From NCBI RefSeq assembly GCF_025210605.1, contig NZ_JAOARI010000024.1, forward strand, positions 62,001-126,000: a stretch of DNA of 64,000 bases, in the 5' to 3' direction. Both the position numbers and the translations under genes were made by a program. The notes under the pieces are model-generated. The model was not told the origin of the DNA and did not search any database. It saw nothing but the letters and a program-made list of their open reading frames with translations. Positions within the stretch are counted from its first letter, which is position 1. Every line of letters begins with the position of its first letter. This document shows positions 53,067-61,900 of the stretch, piece after piece. Source of the DNA: Halodesulfovibrio sp. (GTDB taxonomy: Bacteria; Desulfobacterota; Desulfovibrionia; Desulfovibrionales; Desulfovibrionaceae).

Positions 53067-54635
53067 CTATTCTCCCTTACACATAAATACAGGCGCAGGA
53101 ATACCAAGCTCCTGACAATTTTTCAGGATACTGCTGTCTAAGTTTGCTGTAGCAGCTTGCAGGGTGTTTAACTCTGCAACTACAGCTGCAAGGTCTACAG
53201 GCTCTTCTTCTTCAAAGGTGTCTACGTAGCGAGGAATGTTGAGGTTGTAGTCGTTTTCTGCAATTTCCTCCATTGAGGCTATGTAAGCATATTTGTCTAC
53301 ATCCTTACGTTCTGTGTAGGTCTCAATAATCTTTTCAATATGCTCTGGGAGAAGTTTATTTTGTGTTTTGACTTTTTCAAAGTCATTGGATGCATCAATG
53401 AACATAATGTTGTCAGACTGTTCACGGCATTTTTTGAACACAAGAATACAGGTAGGGATGCTAGTGCCAAAAAAGATGTTTGCAGGTAAGCCGATAACAG
53501 CATCGAGCCAGTTCTTTTCTGTGATGAGGTATTTGCGGATAACACCTTCAGCAGCTCCACGGAAGAGAACTCCGTGCGGCAGAACTACAGCCATGGTGCC
53601 CTTGTCGTCGAGGTGGTAGAGCATATGCTGGACAAAGGCAAAGTCTGCTTTGGTTTTTGGTGCAAGCTTACCGTACTGAGCAAAGCGTTCATCAGAAAGG
53701 AATAAGTTAGATGCTGACCATTTTGCAGAGAAAGGAGGGTTGGCAACAACTGCTTCAAACTTCTTAGAGCCATGCAGTGGGTCTTCTAACGTATCCCCTT
53801 GCTGAATGTCGAACTGGTCAAACTTAACATCGTGCAGCAGCATGTTCATTCGAGCAAGGCTGTGGGTGGTAGAGTTGTTCTCTTGTCCGTAGAAGTGTCC
53901 AACATCTACATGTCCTTCACGGGCAATACGAAGCAGCAAAGAGCCAGAGCCGCATGTTGGGTCATATGCGCTGCTGATACGTGTTTTATTCTGCGTAACG
54001 ATGCGTGCGAGAATAGAACTTACTTCTTGCGGAGTGTAGAATTCTCCAGCTTTTTTGCCCGCGCCGGATGCAAATTGACCAATAAGGTATTCGTAAGCAT
54101 CGCCAAGAATATCGGCTTCACTGTCTTCAATGCGGAAGTCCAGTTCTGCTAGCTTAGCAAAAATTTTGCCTATCTTTTTGTTCTTAGCTTCAACGGTCTT
54201 ACCAAGTTTTACAGAGGTAAGGTCTACATCATCGAAGAGTCCCATAAAGTCGTCTTCTGAGTCTTCGCCCTGAGTAGAGTCTTCAACCTTTTTCAAAGCC
54301 TTGGAAAGGTCGTCCAGAATGAACTCGCCTTTGTCTATCTGCTCAACGAAGTGATGAAAGAGGTATTCAGGCTCAAGAAAGTAGCCAAGGATTTTGATGG
54401 ATTCGTCTTTCAACGCTTCCTGTAGTTCTTCATCGCCACTTTTCCATACTTCAGTGAAGGTCATGCCATCATCTTTGAGCACTTCGTTAAGGGTGTAATC
54501 AATCTTTTCAGAAAGGAACTTAAAGAAGATGAAGCCGAGGATGTAGTTTTTAAATTCATCAGGGTTCATGCTGCCACGAAGCTCGTCAGCGATGTCCCAC
54601 AATTTTTGGTGCAGCTTGCGTTGTTCAGGACTCAT
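53067..54635 (-). CDS. hsdM: Type I restriction-modification methyltransferase HsdM
   Basis: 522 residues. An N-terminal helical domain (HsdM_N, about 5-150) is followed by the N6-adenine methyltransferase domain with the SAM site DPTCGSGSLLLR and catalytic NPPF (VVANPPFSAKW). It methylates adenine in the HsdS-defined target. It lies 18 bp after hsdR and is coupled to hsdS. Confidence 0.95.
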   Translation of the reverse strand: MSPEQRKLHQKLWDIADELRGSMNPDEFKNYILGFIFFKFLSEKIDYTLNEVLKDDGMTFTEVWKSGDEELQEALKDESIKILGYFLEPEYLFHHFVEQIDKGEFILDDLSKALKKVEDSTQGEDSEDDFMGLFDDVDLTSVKLGKTVEAKNKKIGKIFAKLAELDFRIEDSEADILGDAYEYLIGQFASGAGKKAGEFYTPQEVSSILARIVTQNKTRISSAYDPTCGSGSLLLRIAREGHVDVGHFYGQENNSTTHSLARMNMLLHDVKFDQFDIQQGDTLEDPLHGSKKFEAVVANPPFSAKWSASNLFLSDERFAQYGKLAPKTKADFAFVQHMLYHLDDKGTMAVVLPHGVLFRGAAEGVIRKYLITEKNWLDAVIGLPANIFFGTSIPTCILVFKKCREQSDNIMFIDASNDFEKVKTQNKLLPEHIEKIIETYTERKDVDKYAYIASMEEIAENDYNLNIPRYVDTFEEEEPVDLAAVVAELNTLQAATANLDSSILKNCQELGIPAPVFMCKGE

Positions 54636-54653
54636 AATGTGTGTCTCAATGGG

Positions 54654-57434
54654 TTACATTTTAAATTTATCAATAAGGGCATTCAGCATAGTAAGAATGC
54701 CTTTTTTCTTTGTTCTGCGCTTGAGTAAGCCAAGTGATTCAGTGAATGCTTCATCAAGGATAGATTCATCTTTTCTACCTGAGAACTCGTATTCATCTAT
54801 AAAAGCACGGAGTTTGTCTTCATGCAGATTTTCACGCTTGGCGAGAGCTTTAAGCTCTTTTTGTTTTTTCTTTTCTAAGAACTTGGCAAAGTTGGTTTCG
54901 ACGTCACCTTCAAGGTTGCTGTGTTTAGCAACAAACGCTTCCACAAGCTCCTTCTTGCTCTTAAGTTCATGAGAGTCATTAATCTTTTGAATGATAAAGG
55001 CTTTGTCTTTCTCGAAGCTCTTTGAGTCTGGATCGAGTTCATTAAGCAGTGAAAGAATGTAGTCCACGTTAATGTTATCTTTACGGAGCAGCTCAATTTC
55101 AAAGTCGATGTCATCAAGGACAGAAACTTTTTCAGCTTCAGCTCTGTTCACTACTTCGTCGTACAAGTCACGGTACTTGCTGGTGTAGTCTTCAACTTCT
55201 TGTTCGGTGATTTTTACATCGTCAAAGGTGAAGTCTACAAAGGAGGCAAGGCGTGTTTTAATACGTAGCAATGCTCGGAACACTTCAATAAAGTTCTTTT
55301 TGTCCTCTTCGCTTTGAAGGTCGTCAATGGACTCAAGCGTAGGGTAGGCTCCCTTTACCATCTCAATGAGCCTATTGAACTCTTCAAGGTGCTCTTCATA
55401 ACTTTTCATGAGGACTTCTTCTAGCGGGCTTTTGTCAGAGAAAAGCGTTACCGCTGTGTCTACAGCCTTTTTAATAGGGCGGTAGCATACGACGTTACCG
55501 TGCTTTTTCTGTTCATTATACAAGCGGTTAGTGCGACTAAATGCCTGAATAAGCCCGTGGTGCTTGAGGTTCTTGTCTACATAAAGAGTGTTGAGCGTCT
55601 TGCTGTCAAAGCCCGTGAGGAACATATTGACCACAATAAGAATGTCAATTTGTTTTTCCTTCACACGTCTCGCTACGTCGATGTAGTAAGAGTTGAAGCT
55701 GTTCTCTTTGCCGCTGGTGGTGCTGAAGTTTGTGCCGAACTGGGTGTTGTAGTCCTGCATAAAGGATTCAAGCATGTCCCGCGAGCTTTGTGTCTTTTCT
55801 TCCCCAGCATATTCTTCAGGGTCTTCATTTGCTCCAAAAGAGAAGATAGTAGCGATAGTAAGGTCATGCTTATGCTTCTTGAACTCTTCGTAGTACTTAA
55901 TGAGCACAGGAATACTTTTAACAGCAAAGATAGCAGTGAAGTTGCGGTCAAACGTTTTTCGACTGTGATTTGAGAGGATGTGGTCGGTTACAAGGCTGAT
56001 ACGTTCAGGAGCTTGGAAAATTTCCTCAGTATCAATTGCTTCTACTTCAGCATCGCTGTCGTCTGCGCTTTCGTTTTGCTTGAACGTCTTGATGTATTCA
56101 ACACAGAAGCCGAGCACGTTCTCGTCTGAGATAGCATCCTGAATAATGTACTTATGAAGGCACTCGCCAAACAGAGATTTGGTTGTGTTCTGGCGGTGTC
56201 CGTCTTTATCCACTAAGCCGCCACTAGAGGCGTTTTCAGCGAAGATAGGTGTGCCTGTGAAGCCGTAGCACTGATGATTGGTAAAGAATTTTGTAATGGC
56301 TGTGTGCATGTCACCAAACTGAGAACGGTGGCATTCGTCAAAGATGAAAACAACACGCTTCTCTTTAACGCACTGTAGCACTTTGCTATGGCGTTCTGCG
56401 GAAATAGCACGGGTAAGCTTTTGAATGGTTGTAACAATAACTTTTTGTTCTGAGCCAAGGTGCTTAACAAGGCTGGACGTATTCTCAGAGCCAGACACAG
56501 AACCGTCTGAGAAGTGGTTAAACTCTTTTGTCGTCTGGTAGTCGAGGTCTTTACGGTCTACAACAAATACGACCTTATCTACTGTGCCTTTCTCTGCAAG
56601 TAGCTGGGCAGTCTTAAACGATGTAAGAGTCTTTCCTGAGCCTGTAGTGTGCCATATATAGCCGTTCTGTGCTGCTGCATCTACACTTTCAGAGATGGCT
56701 TCTGCTGCATAGAACTGGTACGGACGAAGCACCATAAGGCAGCGGTCTTGCTGGTGTAGCACAATGTACTTGGCAATCATCTTGGAGAGGTGGCAGCGTT
56801 CTAAGAAGCTATCTGCAAAATCAGAGAGGTTGTTAACTGAAGTGTTTTCTTCATCTGTCCAAGCGAATATTTGCTTGCTGCTCATGGACTTGTTGTTTGC
56901 AAAGTAGCGTGTATTGACTCCGTTGCTAACAACAAAAATTTGGATGTAGGCAAAAAGTGACTTTTCGTAGGAATCTTTTTTGTAACGACAAATCTGGTTG
57001 AACGCTTCTTTGATTTCCTTGCCACGGCGTTTAAGCTCAACTTGAACAAGCGGTAGCCCATTAATAAGAATAGTTACGTCGTACCTGTTCTCGTATCTGC
57101 CAGCGTGGTTGGTCACTTGGTTAGTCACTTGGAAGCGGTTTTTGCACCACTCCTCGCAGTCTAAGAACTCGATATAGATAGTCTCGTTGTCACGGTGTAG
57201 CTCAAACTTATCTCGAAGTTTTAAAGCCTTCTTGAACGTACCGCCACCATCAAGGTGGGTAAGAATGCGTTTGAACTCTTCGTTCGTGAGAGAAACGTTA
57301 TTGTGCTTTTCAAGCTGCTCTTTGAAATTAGCTTCAAGAGCGTCAAGGTCGGGAATGGTGACTTGCTCATACCCACAGGAAGAAAGCTGTGCGATGAGAT
57401 TCTTTTCTAATGCTGCTTCTGATTGCGTACTCAT
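54654..57434 (-). CDS. hsdR: Type I restriction endonuclease subunit HsdR
   Basis: 926 residues. The N-terminal nuclease domain shows RYDVTILINGLPLVQVELKRRG, a PD-(D/E)xK-type site with ExK. The translocase motor follows: Walker A WHTTGSGKTLT, Walker B FIFDECHRSQ, motif III GFTGTPIF, and the C-terminal helicase lobe ending VNMFLTGFD...SRTNRLY. The C-terminus is a helical region for complex assembly. The gene is first in an R-M-S operon, complete and apparently functional. Confidence 0.95.
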   Translation of the reverse strand: MSTQSEAALEKNLIAQLSSCGYEQVTIPDLDALEANFKEQLEKHNNVSLTNEEFKRILTHLDGGGTFKKALKLRDKFELHRDNETIYIEFLDCEEWCKNRFQVTNQVTNHAGRYENRYDVTILINGLPLVQVELKRRGKEIKEAFNQICRYKKDSYEKSLFAYIQIFVVSNGVNTRYFANNKSMSSKQIFAWTDEENTSVNNLSDFADSFLERCHLSKMIAKYIVLHQQDRCLMVLRPYQFYAAEAISESVDAAAQNGYIWHTTGSGKTLTSFKTAQLLAEKGTVDKVVFVVDRKDLDYQTTKEFNHFSDGSVSGSENTSSLVKHLGSEQKVIVTTIQKLTRAISAERHSKVLQCVKEKRVVFIFDECHRSQFGDMHTAITKFFTNHQCYGFTGTPIFAENASSGGLVDKDGHRQNTTKSLFGECLHKYIIQDAISDENVLGFCVEYIKTFKQNESADDSDAEVEAIDTEEIFQAPERISLVTDHILSNHSRKTFDRNFTAIFAVKSIPVLIKYYEEFKKHKHDLTIATIFSFGANEDPEEYAGEEKTQSSRDMLESFMQDYNTQFGTNFSTTSGKENSFNSYYIDVARRVKEKQIDILIVVNMFLTGFDSKTLNTLYVDKNLKHHGLIQAFSRTNRLYNEQKKHGNVVCYRPIKKAVDTAVTLFSDKSPLEEVLMKSYEEHLEEFNRLIEMVKGAYPTLESIDDLQSEEDKKNFIEVFRALLRIKTRLASFVDFTFDDVKITEQEVEDYTSKYRDLYDEVVNRAEAEKVSVLDDIDFEIELLRKDNINVDYILSLLNELDPDSKSFEKDKAFIIQKINDSHELKSKKELVEAFVAKHSNLEGDVETNFAKFLEKKKQKELKALAKRENLHEDKLRAFIDEYEFSGRKDESILDEAFTESLGLLKRRTKKKGILTMLNALIDKFKM

Positions 57435-57869
57435 ACGAATCCTACATAGTTATAACTGATATAATTAAGAGAACGCAGGCAGATTTACAGGCAGCTAAGG
57501 CTTTGTCAAATATTGTGATTGAAAAATAGTAAAAATTTCTTTTGGGTTATACGTATAAGAACTGCCGCCAAATCTCCCCCATGCGGTGTCTACTGTCCTT
57601 GGCAGGGTAAATCTAATTGTGTCTTGAGGTCAGCGTGAGCATATGCTGAATCTTTTTTTGTAATAAGGAGGGTAGAGGGAAATTAGACGGGAAGGGACAT
57701 TTGGGTTCGGTTGGCTAGTGAAAGCTGTCAGGGCAACCTACACCCTGCCTTGACACTTCATGGTTGACACTTTTCATATCTATACGTGTCCAACTCACGT
57801 TGTCAAAATGCCAGTTTGACATTTTTTGTCAAAGGTCATAGATGTTGCCTTGACACTTTGGAGGTAGTC
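57435..57869. other. Regulatory region between hsdR and the resolvase
   Basis: About 435 bases between divergent genes. The right part is packed with TTGACA/TGTCAA motifs (listed as a repeat). The left part should hold the hsd promoter. No gene is visible. Confidence 0.55.
57750..57858. repeat. Cluster of TTGACACTT repeats upstream of the resolvase
   Basis: TTGACACTT occurs at 57750-57758, 57764-57772 and 57850-57858. Related TTGTCAA (57800-57806), TTGACA (57816-57821) and TTGTCAAA (57826-57833) lie between in both orientations. This spacing fits resolvase subsites (res) or operators through which the resolvase represses itself. Confidence 0.6.
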
Positions 57870-58442
57870 ATGAGTCACCACATTGCATACATTCGAGTTA
57901 GCTCTATTTCACAGAATACAGAACGCCAGCTAGATGGGCTTGAGTTTGACGCTACATTTGAGGAGAAGGTTAGCGCGAAGGATACAAAGCGACCAAAGCT
58001 TAAAGAATGCCTTGAGTATCTCAGAAAAGGGGATACGCTACATGTCCACAGCATTGACCGTCTTGCACGAAACCTTCAAGACTTACTCTCTCTCCTCAAT
58101 TCGCTGCTAGACAAGGGCGTGACCGTAGAGTTCCATAAAGAAGGATTAAAGTTCACTGGCAAGAACGACCATATGCAAAATCTTCAGCTACAGATTATTG
58201 GCGCGGTAGCTCAGTTTGAGCGAGAGCTGATTAAAGAACGTCAGCGAGAAGGTATCGAGTTAGCAAAACGTGCAGGAAAATATAAGAAGCCAAAACCTAA
58301 GGCTCTGACAGATAAACAAGTCATGGATATTATGTCACGAAAGGCTTCTGGAGAATCAATAGCCTCGCTAGCCCGTGAATATGGGGTTTCAAGGCAAACC
58401 ATCTACACAAGTCTCAACCGTGCAGATTTAAACGGCAGTTAG
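57870..58442 (+). CDS. Serine recombinase (resolvase/invertase family)
   Basis: 190 residues. The catalytic Ser is in IAYIRVSSISQNTERQL, with conserved Arg residues in HSIDRLARNLQD and QLQIIGAVAQFERELIKERQREGI. The C-terminal helix-turn-helix is SIASLAREYGVSRQTIYTSL. Length and layout match Tn3-type resolvases. The start at 57870 has TTGGAGG upstream; an in-frame extension to 57786 covers the repeat region. It probably resolves element dimers. Confidence 0.92.
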   Translation: MSHHIAYIRVSSISQNTERQLDGLEFDATFEEKVSAKDTKRPKLKECLEYLRKGDTLHVHSIDRLARNLQDLLSLLNSLLDKGVTVEFHKEGLKFTGKNDHMQNLQLQIIGAVAQFERELIKERQREGIELAKRAGKYKKPKPKALTDKQVMDIMSRKASGESIASLAREYGVSRQTIYTSLNRADLNGS

Positions 58443-58607
58443 CACAAAGGAAAACACTCTATCCTTTTAATAAGGTCGCAACAATGTTTGACATCAGGCA
58501 GAACTAAGCCAAGATACATGTAACCACCTATTTCCCCTAGCTATTTGAGGGTGAGACATTTTTTTACTAAATTTTAGTTCCGGAAAAGTTACGGGAAATG
58601 CACCGCA

Positions 58608-58672
58608 TCACTCGTCCGTGAGTACGAAGTATCGAGGTAGACCATCTACATAAACCTAAGCAGAACTTACTG
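58608..58672 (+). pseudogene. Relic of a resolvase C-terminal helix-turn-helix
   Basis: Translated in one frame this reads ASLVREYEVSR-stop-TIYINLSR, matching ASLAREYGVSRQTIYTSLNR of the intact resolvase 240 bp upstream, with the Gln codon now TAG. It shows an older, diverged copy that was lost. Confidence 0.75.
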
Positions 58673-58684
58673 GATTAGCAATAC

Positions 58685-58721
58685 ATACTCTCTCATCAAT
58701 CTTGGTGGGAGAGTATTTTTG
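58685..58721 (+). terminator. Terminator in the resolvase downstream region
   Basis: A 13-bp stem with two G-T pairs (ATACTCTCTCATC / GGTGGGAGAGTAT) and a 6-base loop is followed by five T. Confidence 0.88.
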
Positions 58722-58855
58722 TGCCTATACACACGCTAGATTCTAGACCTAGTGGAAATGCTTTCATGAGTTTGCAATGAATCTTTTAGTCGTGTTACAG
58801 CCGTTAGATTCTCTGCCCTGATTTATGTCCCTGCTTTTGTCTGCTGGGGGTCGGG

Positions 58856-59512
58856 GTGAATAACTATAGCTATGGACACACTATGTCATCAACAAACACT
58901 GACACCGCAACCATGGAAGGGCGTCTTTTTCGAAATGCAATGCGTGGCTGTATCAACTGTGGGGCTGAGCGTTCTGGATTCTCTAAGTACTGCGACAGAT
59001 GTAAAGGACTTATGTACCGATGGGGGCACACCTCAGGACGCGCTTTAGAATGCTCTGAGTACACAAAAGAAAGGGATTACACACTAAACCTCATAAAGCA
59101 GAACTACGAGCAGCACGAAGGACTACAGCAGTCTGTCAAGATGGTAGACACTTGGCTTGAAAGAGGAGCCTTTCCATTATTAGCCAACCACTCAGCAGAA
59201 GGAGTAGACGGGCGAAGCTTGTTTACAGAGCTTGCTGCGGTCTACACGTTTCACGCTGTTAACCCTGTAGCACGTAACTTTATGGGAGGATGGGAGGCTC
59301 TATACATTCAGTTAGCACAAAGAGCCATCGCAATGGTTCCCAAGTCTAAGCGAGCTTGCTGGGCTACCCCTCCAAAGAAACGTGACCTCGGCTACGCTTT
59401 CTTTATCTACCTTAAACCTATTTTCATGAACATTGCTTCAAGCTATGGAGAAAGTCTTCGCAAGCAGGCAACACTTAAAACGCAGATGGAGGAGCCGTTT
59501 TCATGTGTGTAG
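58856..59512 (+). CDS. Zinc-ribbon protein of unknown function in the replication cluster
   Basis: 218 residues. CINCGAERSGFSKYCDRC near residue 32 is a four-Cys zinc ribbon; the rest is mostly helical and I do not recognise it. The GTG start is preceded by GGGGGTCGGG; an alternative is the Met nine codons later. It overlaps the downstream polymerase-like gene by 10 bases, so it belongs to the replication operon. The ribbon could be a primase-type zinc-binding module made as a separate protein, since the helicase encoded downstream lacks one; this is a guess. Confidence 0.6.
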   Translation: MNNYSYGHTMSSTNTDTATMEGRLFRNAMRGCINCGAERSGFSKYCDRCKGLMYRWGHTSGRALECSEYTKERDYTLNLIKQNYEQHEGLQQSVKMVDTWLERGAFPLLANHSAEGVDGRSLFTELAAVYTFHAVNPVARNFMGGWEALYIQLAQRAIAMVPKSKRACWATPPKKRDLGYAFFIYLKPIFMNIASSYGESLRKQATLKTQMEEPFSCV

Positions 59513-61005
59513 CTCAGGTTGAGACAAGCGAGGAATACGCAAAGCGTGTAGCTAAAGCCAAAGACCTGCACCGCTCGTTTCCTTTGATGAAAACCTTATG
59601 GAGTGAATCCGACGAGGTGCGACAGCTAACAGAAGTCTTGCTAGAACAAGTTCGAACAGTGAAAGCTCGCAAGCGATTTAAAAAGGATAGCTACGAGAAC
59701 AACCTCATTGTCCTGATTGGCAACCTAGTTAAAGCTTATACGTATGATAACATGTGGGTTGCCTATTCAAGGTCGCCTAGAGGCTACAGAGATGCTCAAC
59801 GATACAATCCTGCAAATGTCTCACGCAACATGGCACAACTCACTACAGACCTTGTGGAACTTGGCTACTTAAGACAAGAAATTGGCACAGAGGTAGGGTT
59901 TCAAAAATACTGCTCACGGGGAAAGGCTACCTCTAAGCTCTTAGCATTATGGAAGTCCTACGGAATAACCTACGACCTATTTCATGAACATCCAGAAAGT
60001 GAGCTTCTACTTCTCAAGAACTTTAAGACCAAGCAGCCACTCTATGTCGACTATGAAGAAACTAGCGAAACGCAAGCTATGCGTAACAATCTGATAGAAA
60101 TCAACAACTACATCGAAAAGCAAAACATCTCCTTAAACATCAGTGACGATACATTCGAAGAGATGATTAAAGGGATGGAAGAAAAGGAAGAGAAGAAGAA
60201 AGGCTTTATTTCATGCAGAGCTAAAGTTGCTTTTGATAGAATTCGCCTTAAGCGCATTTTTAACAACTGTACCTTCAATCACGGAGGTAGGTTCTACCAT
60301 GCGTGGTGGCTTGAAGTCCCTAAAGAGTACCGAAAGCATATCACCATTAATGGACATGAGACTAGAGAGATTGATTACTCCACTCTACATCCTAGCATCC
60401 TATATGCTTGGAAAGGGTTATCTACTCCTACTGCCCCGTATGGAATAAGTGGTTATGGCAAAAGACTACGTCCTGCTATCAAGCTTGCAATGCTTATTAT
60501 GCTCAATGCTAACTCTCGCCAAGCGACACTTAAAGCAATACGCAACAAGCTTAAAGACACCTTCGAAGAGTTCGAAGACTCCCAAATGGTTCGTAAACTT
60601 CATGACGCTATCAAAAAAACTCATGCTCCAATTGCAGAGTATTTCAACTCAGGCATCGGGGTCGAGCTACAGCGTATTGATTCAGACATAGCGGAACGTG
60701 TAATGATGAGGCTCAATGGACTACGCCCCACGGTAGCTCTACCTGTACATGATAGTTTCATAGTTCCAGCATATGCTGAAGAGTTTGCAAAGCAGGTTAT
60801 GCTTGAAGAGTTTGAACGAGAATTGAAACAAACAACTCAGGTAGATTCGAAGATTGATAAGAAGACGAAGGCTATTCGCAATGAGCTTAAGAGTGGCACG
60901 CTTCGCATTCCTACTACCCTCGACATTGGAAGTATGATTGATAGTGGTGATAGTAGGTGGATATGGGAGATAGATATGGAGGAGGGGGAGGGTATGGCTA
61001 TATAA
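59503..61005 (+). CDS. Polymerase-palm protein resembling the TV-Pol family
   Basis: 500 residues. After a basic helical N-terminal half, three polymerase-like motifs follow: EIDYSTLHPSILYAW (motif A, Asp291), RLRPAIKLAMLIMLNA (motif B-like, basic residues and Lys) and LPVHDSFIVP (motif C, His416-Asp417). The order and the D-Y-S-x-L-H-P motif resemble the TV-Pol family, which is related to family A DNA polymerases and T7 RNA polymerase and occurs in mobile elements. There is no 3'-5' exonuclease domain. It overlaps the genes before (10 bases) and after (49 bases). Likely role: replication of the element. Similarity is by motif recall, not alignment. Confidence 0.62.
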   Translation: MCVAQVETSEEYAKRVAKAKDLHRSFPLMKTLWSESDEVRQLTEVLLEQVRTVKARKRFKKDSYENNLIVLIGNLVKAYTYDNMWVAYSRSPRGYRDAQRYNPANVSRNMAQLTTDLVELGYLRQEIGTEVGFQKYCSRGKATSKLLALWKSYGITYDLFHEHPESELLLLKNFKTKQPLYVDYEETSETQAMRNNLIEINNYIEKQNISLNISDDTFEEMIKGMEEKEEKKKGFISCRAKVAFDRIRLKRIFNNCTFNHGGRFYHAWWLEVPKEYRKHITINGHETREIDYSTLHPSILYAWKGLSTPTAPYGISGYGKRLRPAIKLAMLIMLNANSRQATLKAIRNKLKDTFEEFEDSQMVRKLHDAIKKTHAPIAEYFNSGIGVELQRIDSDIAERVMMRLNGLRPTVALPVHDSFIVPAYAEEFAKQVMLEEFERELKQTTQVDSKIDKKTKAIRNELKSGTLRIPTTLDIGSMIDSGDSRWIWEIDMEEGEGMAI

Positions 61006-61856
61006 TAGGTATACTCTATGTCATTACCGGACTATTTAAGAAGCTGTCCGTAAAAGGCTCTCAGGGAATTTCCTTGGGAGCTTTTTGTTTGGGTGAACTC
61101 TGGATGTTCACAGCAGGTTCTGGCATCGGTAAATCCACAGTAGTCAATGAGATTGGCTACGACCTCCTTATGAGGCACGGTGTAAAGCTCGGCATTATGG
61201 CTCTCGAAGAATCGGTGAGAGACTCTGCTGACCGCTACATCGGAATCCAATTAAACAAGCGTGTAGGTCTTACACGTAACGGCATCTCTCAAGACCAGTA
61301 CAAGAAAGCATGGAAGACTTCTCTCGGTAACGGGAAGGTATGGCTCTTTGACCATTGGGGTTCGACTGACATTGATAACCTCATGGCAAAGCTACGCTAC
61401 ATGCTTGTAGGTCTTGGTGTAGACTTCCTTATCCTCGACCATATCAGCATCGTAGTATCCGATCTCGATACCATTGGCGAAGGCGAACGTAGGATGCTCG
61501 ACGTTCTTATGACTCGTCTACGCTCCCTTGTAGAAGAGACAGGGAAGACCATCATTGCCATTACACACCTCAAGCGTTCCGACAAGAAATACAACGAAGG
61601 TGGTCAAGTATCCCTTACCGACCTACGAGGCTCTGCTTCTATCGAGCAGTTGTCAGATGTTGTTGTGGCTCTTGAACGTGACCAGCAGGGAGAGAACCCA
61701 AACCAAGCAGTAATCAGAACATTGAAGTCTCGACCTACTGGACGAACGGGACTCGCTGACACCATTCAATACAACCCTGATACGGGTAGATTACTACCTG
61801 TGGATGAGGAAGCCCTCCAACACTTCGAGAGGGAAACAGATAACGACGACTTCTAA
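60957..61856 (+). CDS. T7 gp4-like replicative DNA helicase, no primase domain
   Basis: 299 residues of a RecA-type hexameric helicase. GSGIGKST (residues 54-61) is Walker A, GIMALEESVRDSADR and DFLILDHISIVVSD (Walker B) follow, then IIAITHLKRSDKK and SLTDLRGSASIEQLSDVVVALERDQQ, split here by family alignment memory. These match the C-terminal half of phage T7 gp4 block by block. The primase half is absent. The start is unclear: the first 30 codons overlap the polymerase gene and look atypical (GGGGGYGYI), and no better start codon lies before the Walker region. A frameshift joining it to the upstream gene cannot be excluded. Confidence 0.8.
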   Translation: MDMGDRYGGGGGYGYIIGILYVITGLFKKLSVKGSQGISLGAFCLGELWMFTAGSGIGKSTVVNEIGYDLLMRHGVKLGIMALEESVRDSADRYIGIQLNKRVGLTRNGISQDQYKKAWKTSLGNGKVWLFDHWGSTDIDNLMAKLRYMLVGLGVDFLILDHISIVVSDLDTIGEGERRMLDVLMTRLRSLVEETGKTIIAITHLKRSDKKYNEGGQVSLTDLRGSASIEQLSDVVVALERDQQGENPNQAVIRTLKSRPTGRTGLADTIQYNPDTGRLLPVDEEALQHFERETDNDDF

Positions 61857-61888
61857 GGGAGGCTCATTAACGTGGGTCTCTCTTTTTT
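61857..61888 (+). terminator. Terminator before the antirepressor gene
   Basis: GGGAGGCTC pairs with GGGTCTCTC (with G-T pairs) around an 8-base loop and is followed by six T. It begins right after the helicase stop and ends 13 bp before the antirepressor ATG. The same hairpin is conserved in front of the relic antirepressor at 49.2 kb. Confidence 0.75.
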
Positions 61889-61900
61889 AATGGAGAATTT

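Larger units (their letters stand above)
58443..58855. other. Intergenic stretch after the resolvase
   Basis: Contains a relic of a resolvase C-terminus (58608-58672), a terminator (58685-58721) and the leader of the zinc-ribbon protein gene. Nothing else seen. Confidence 0.5.
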
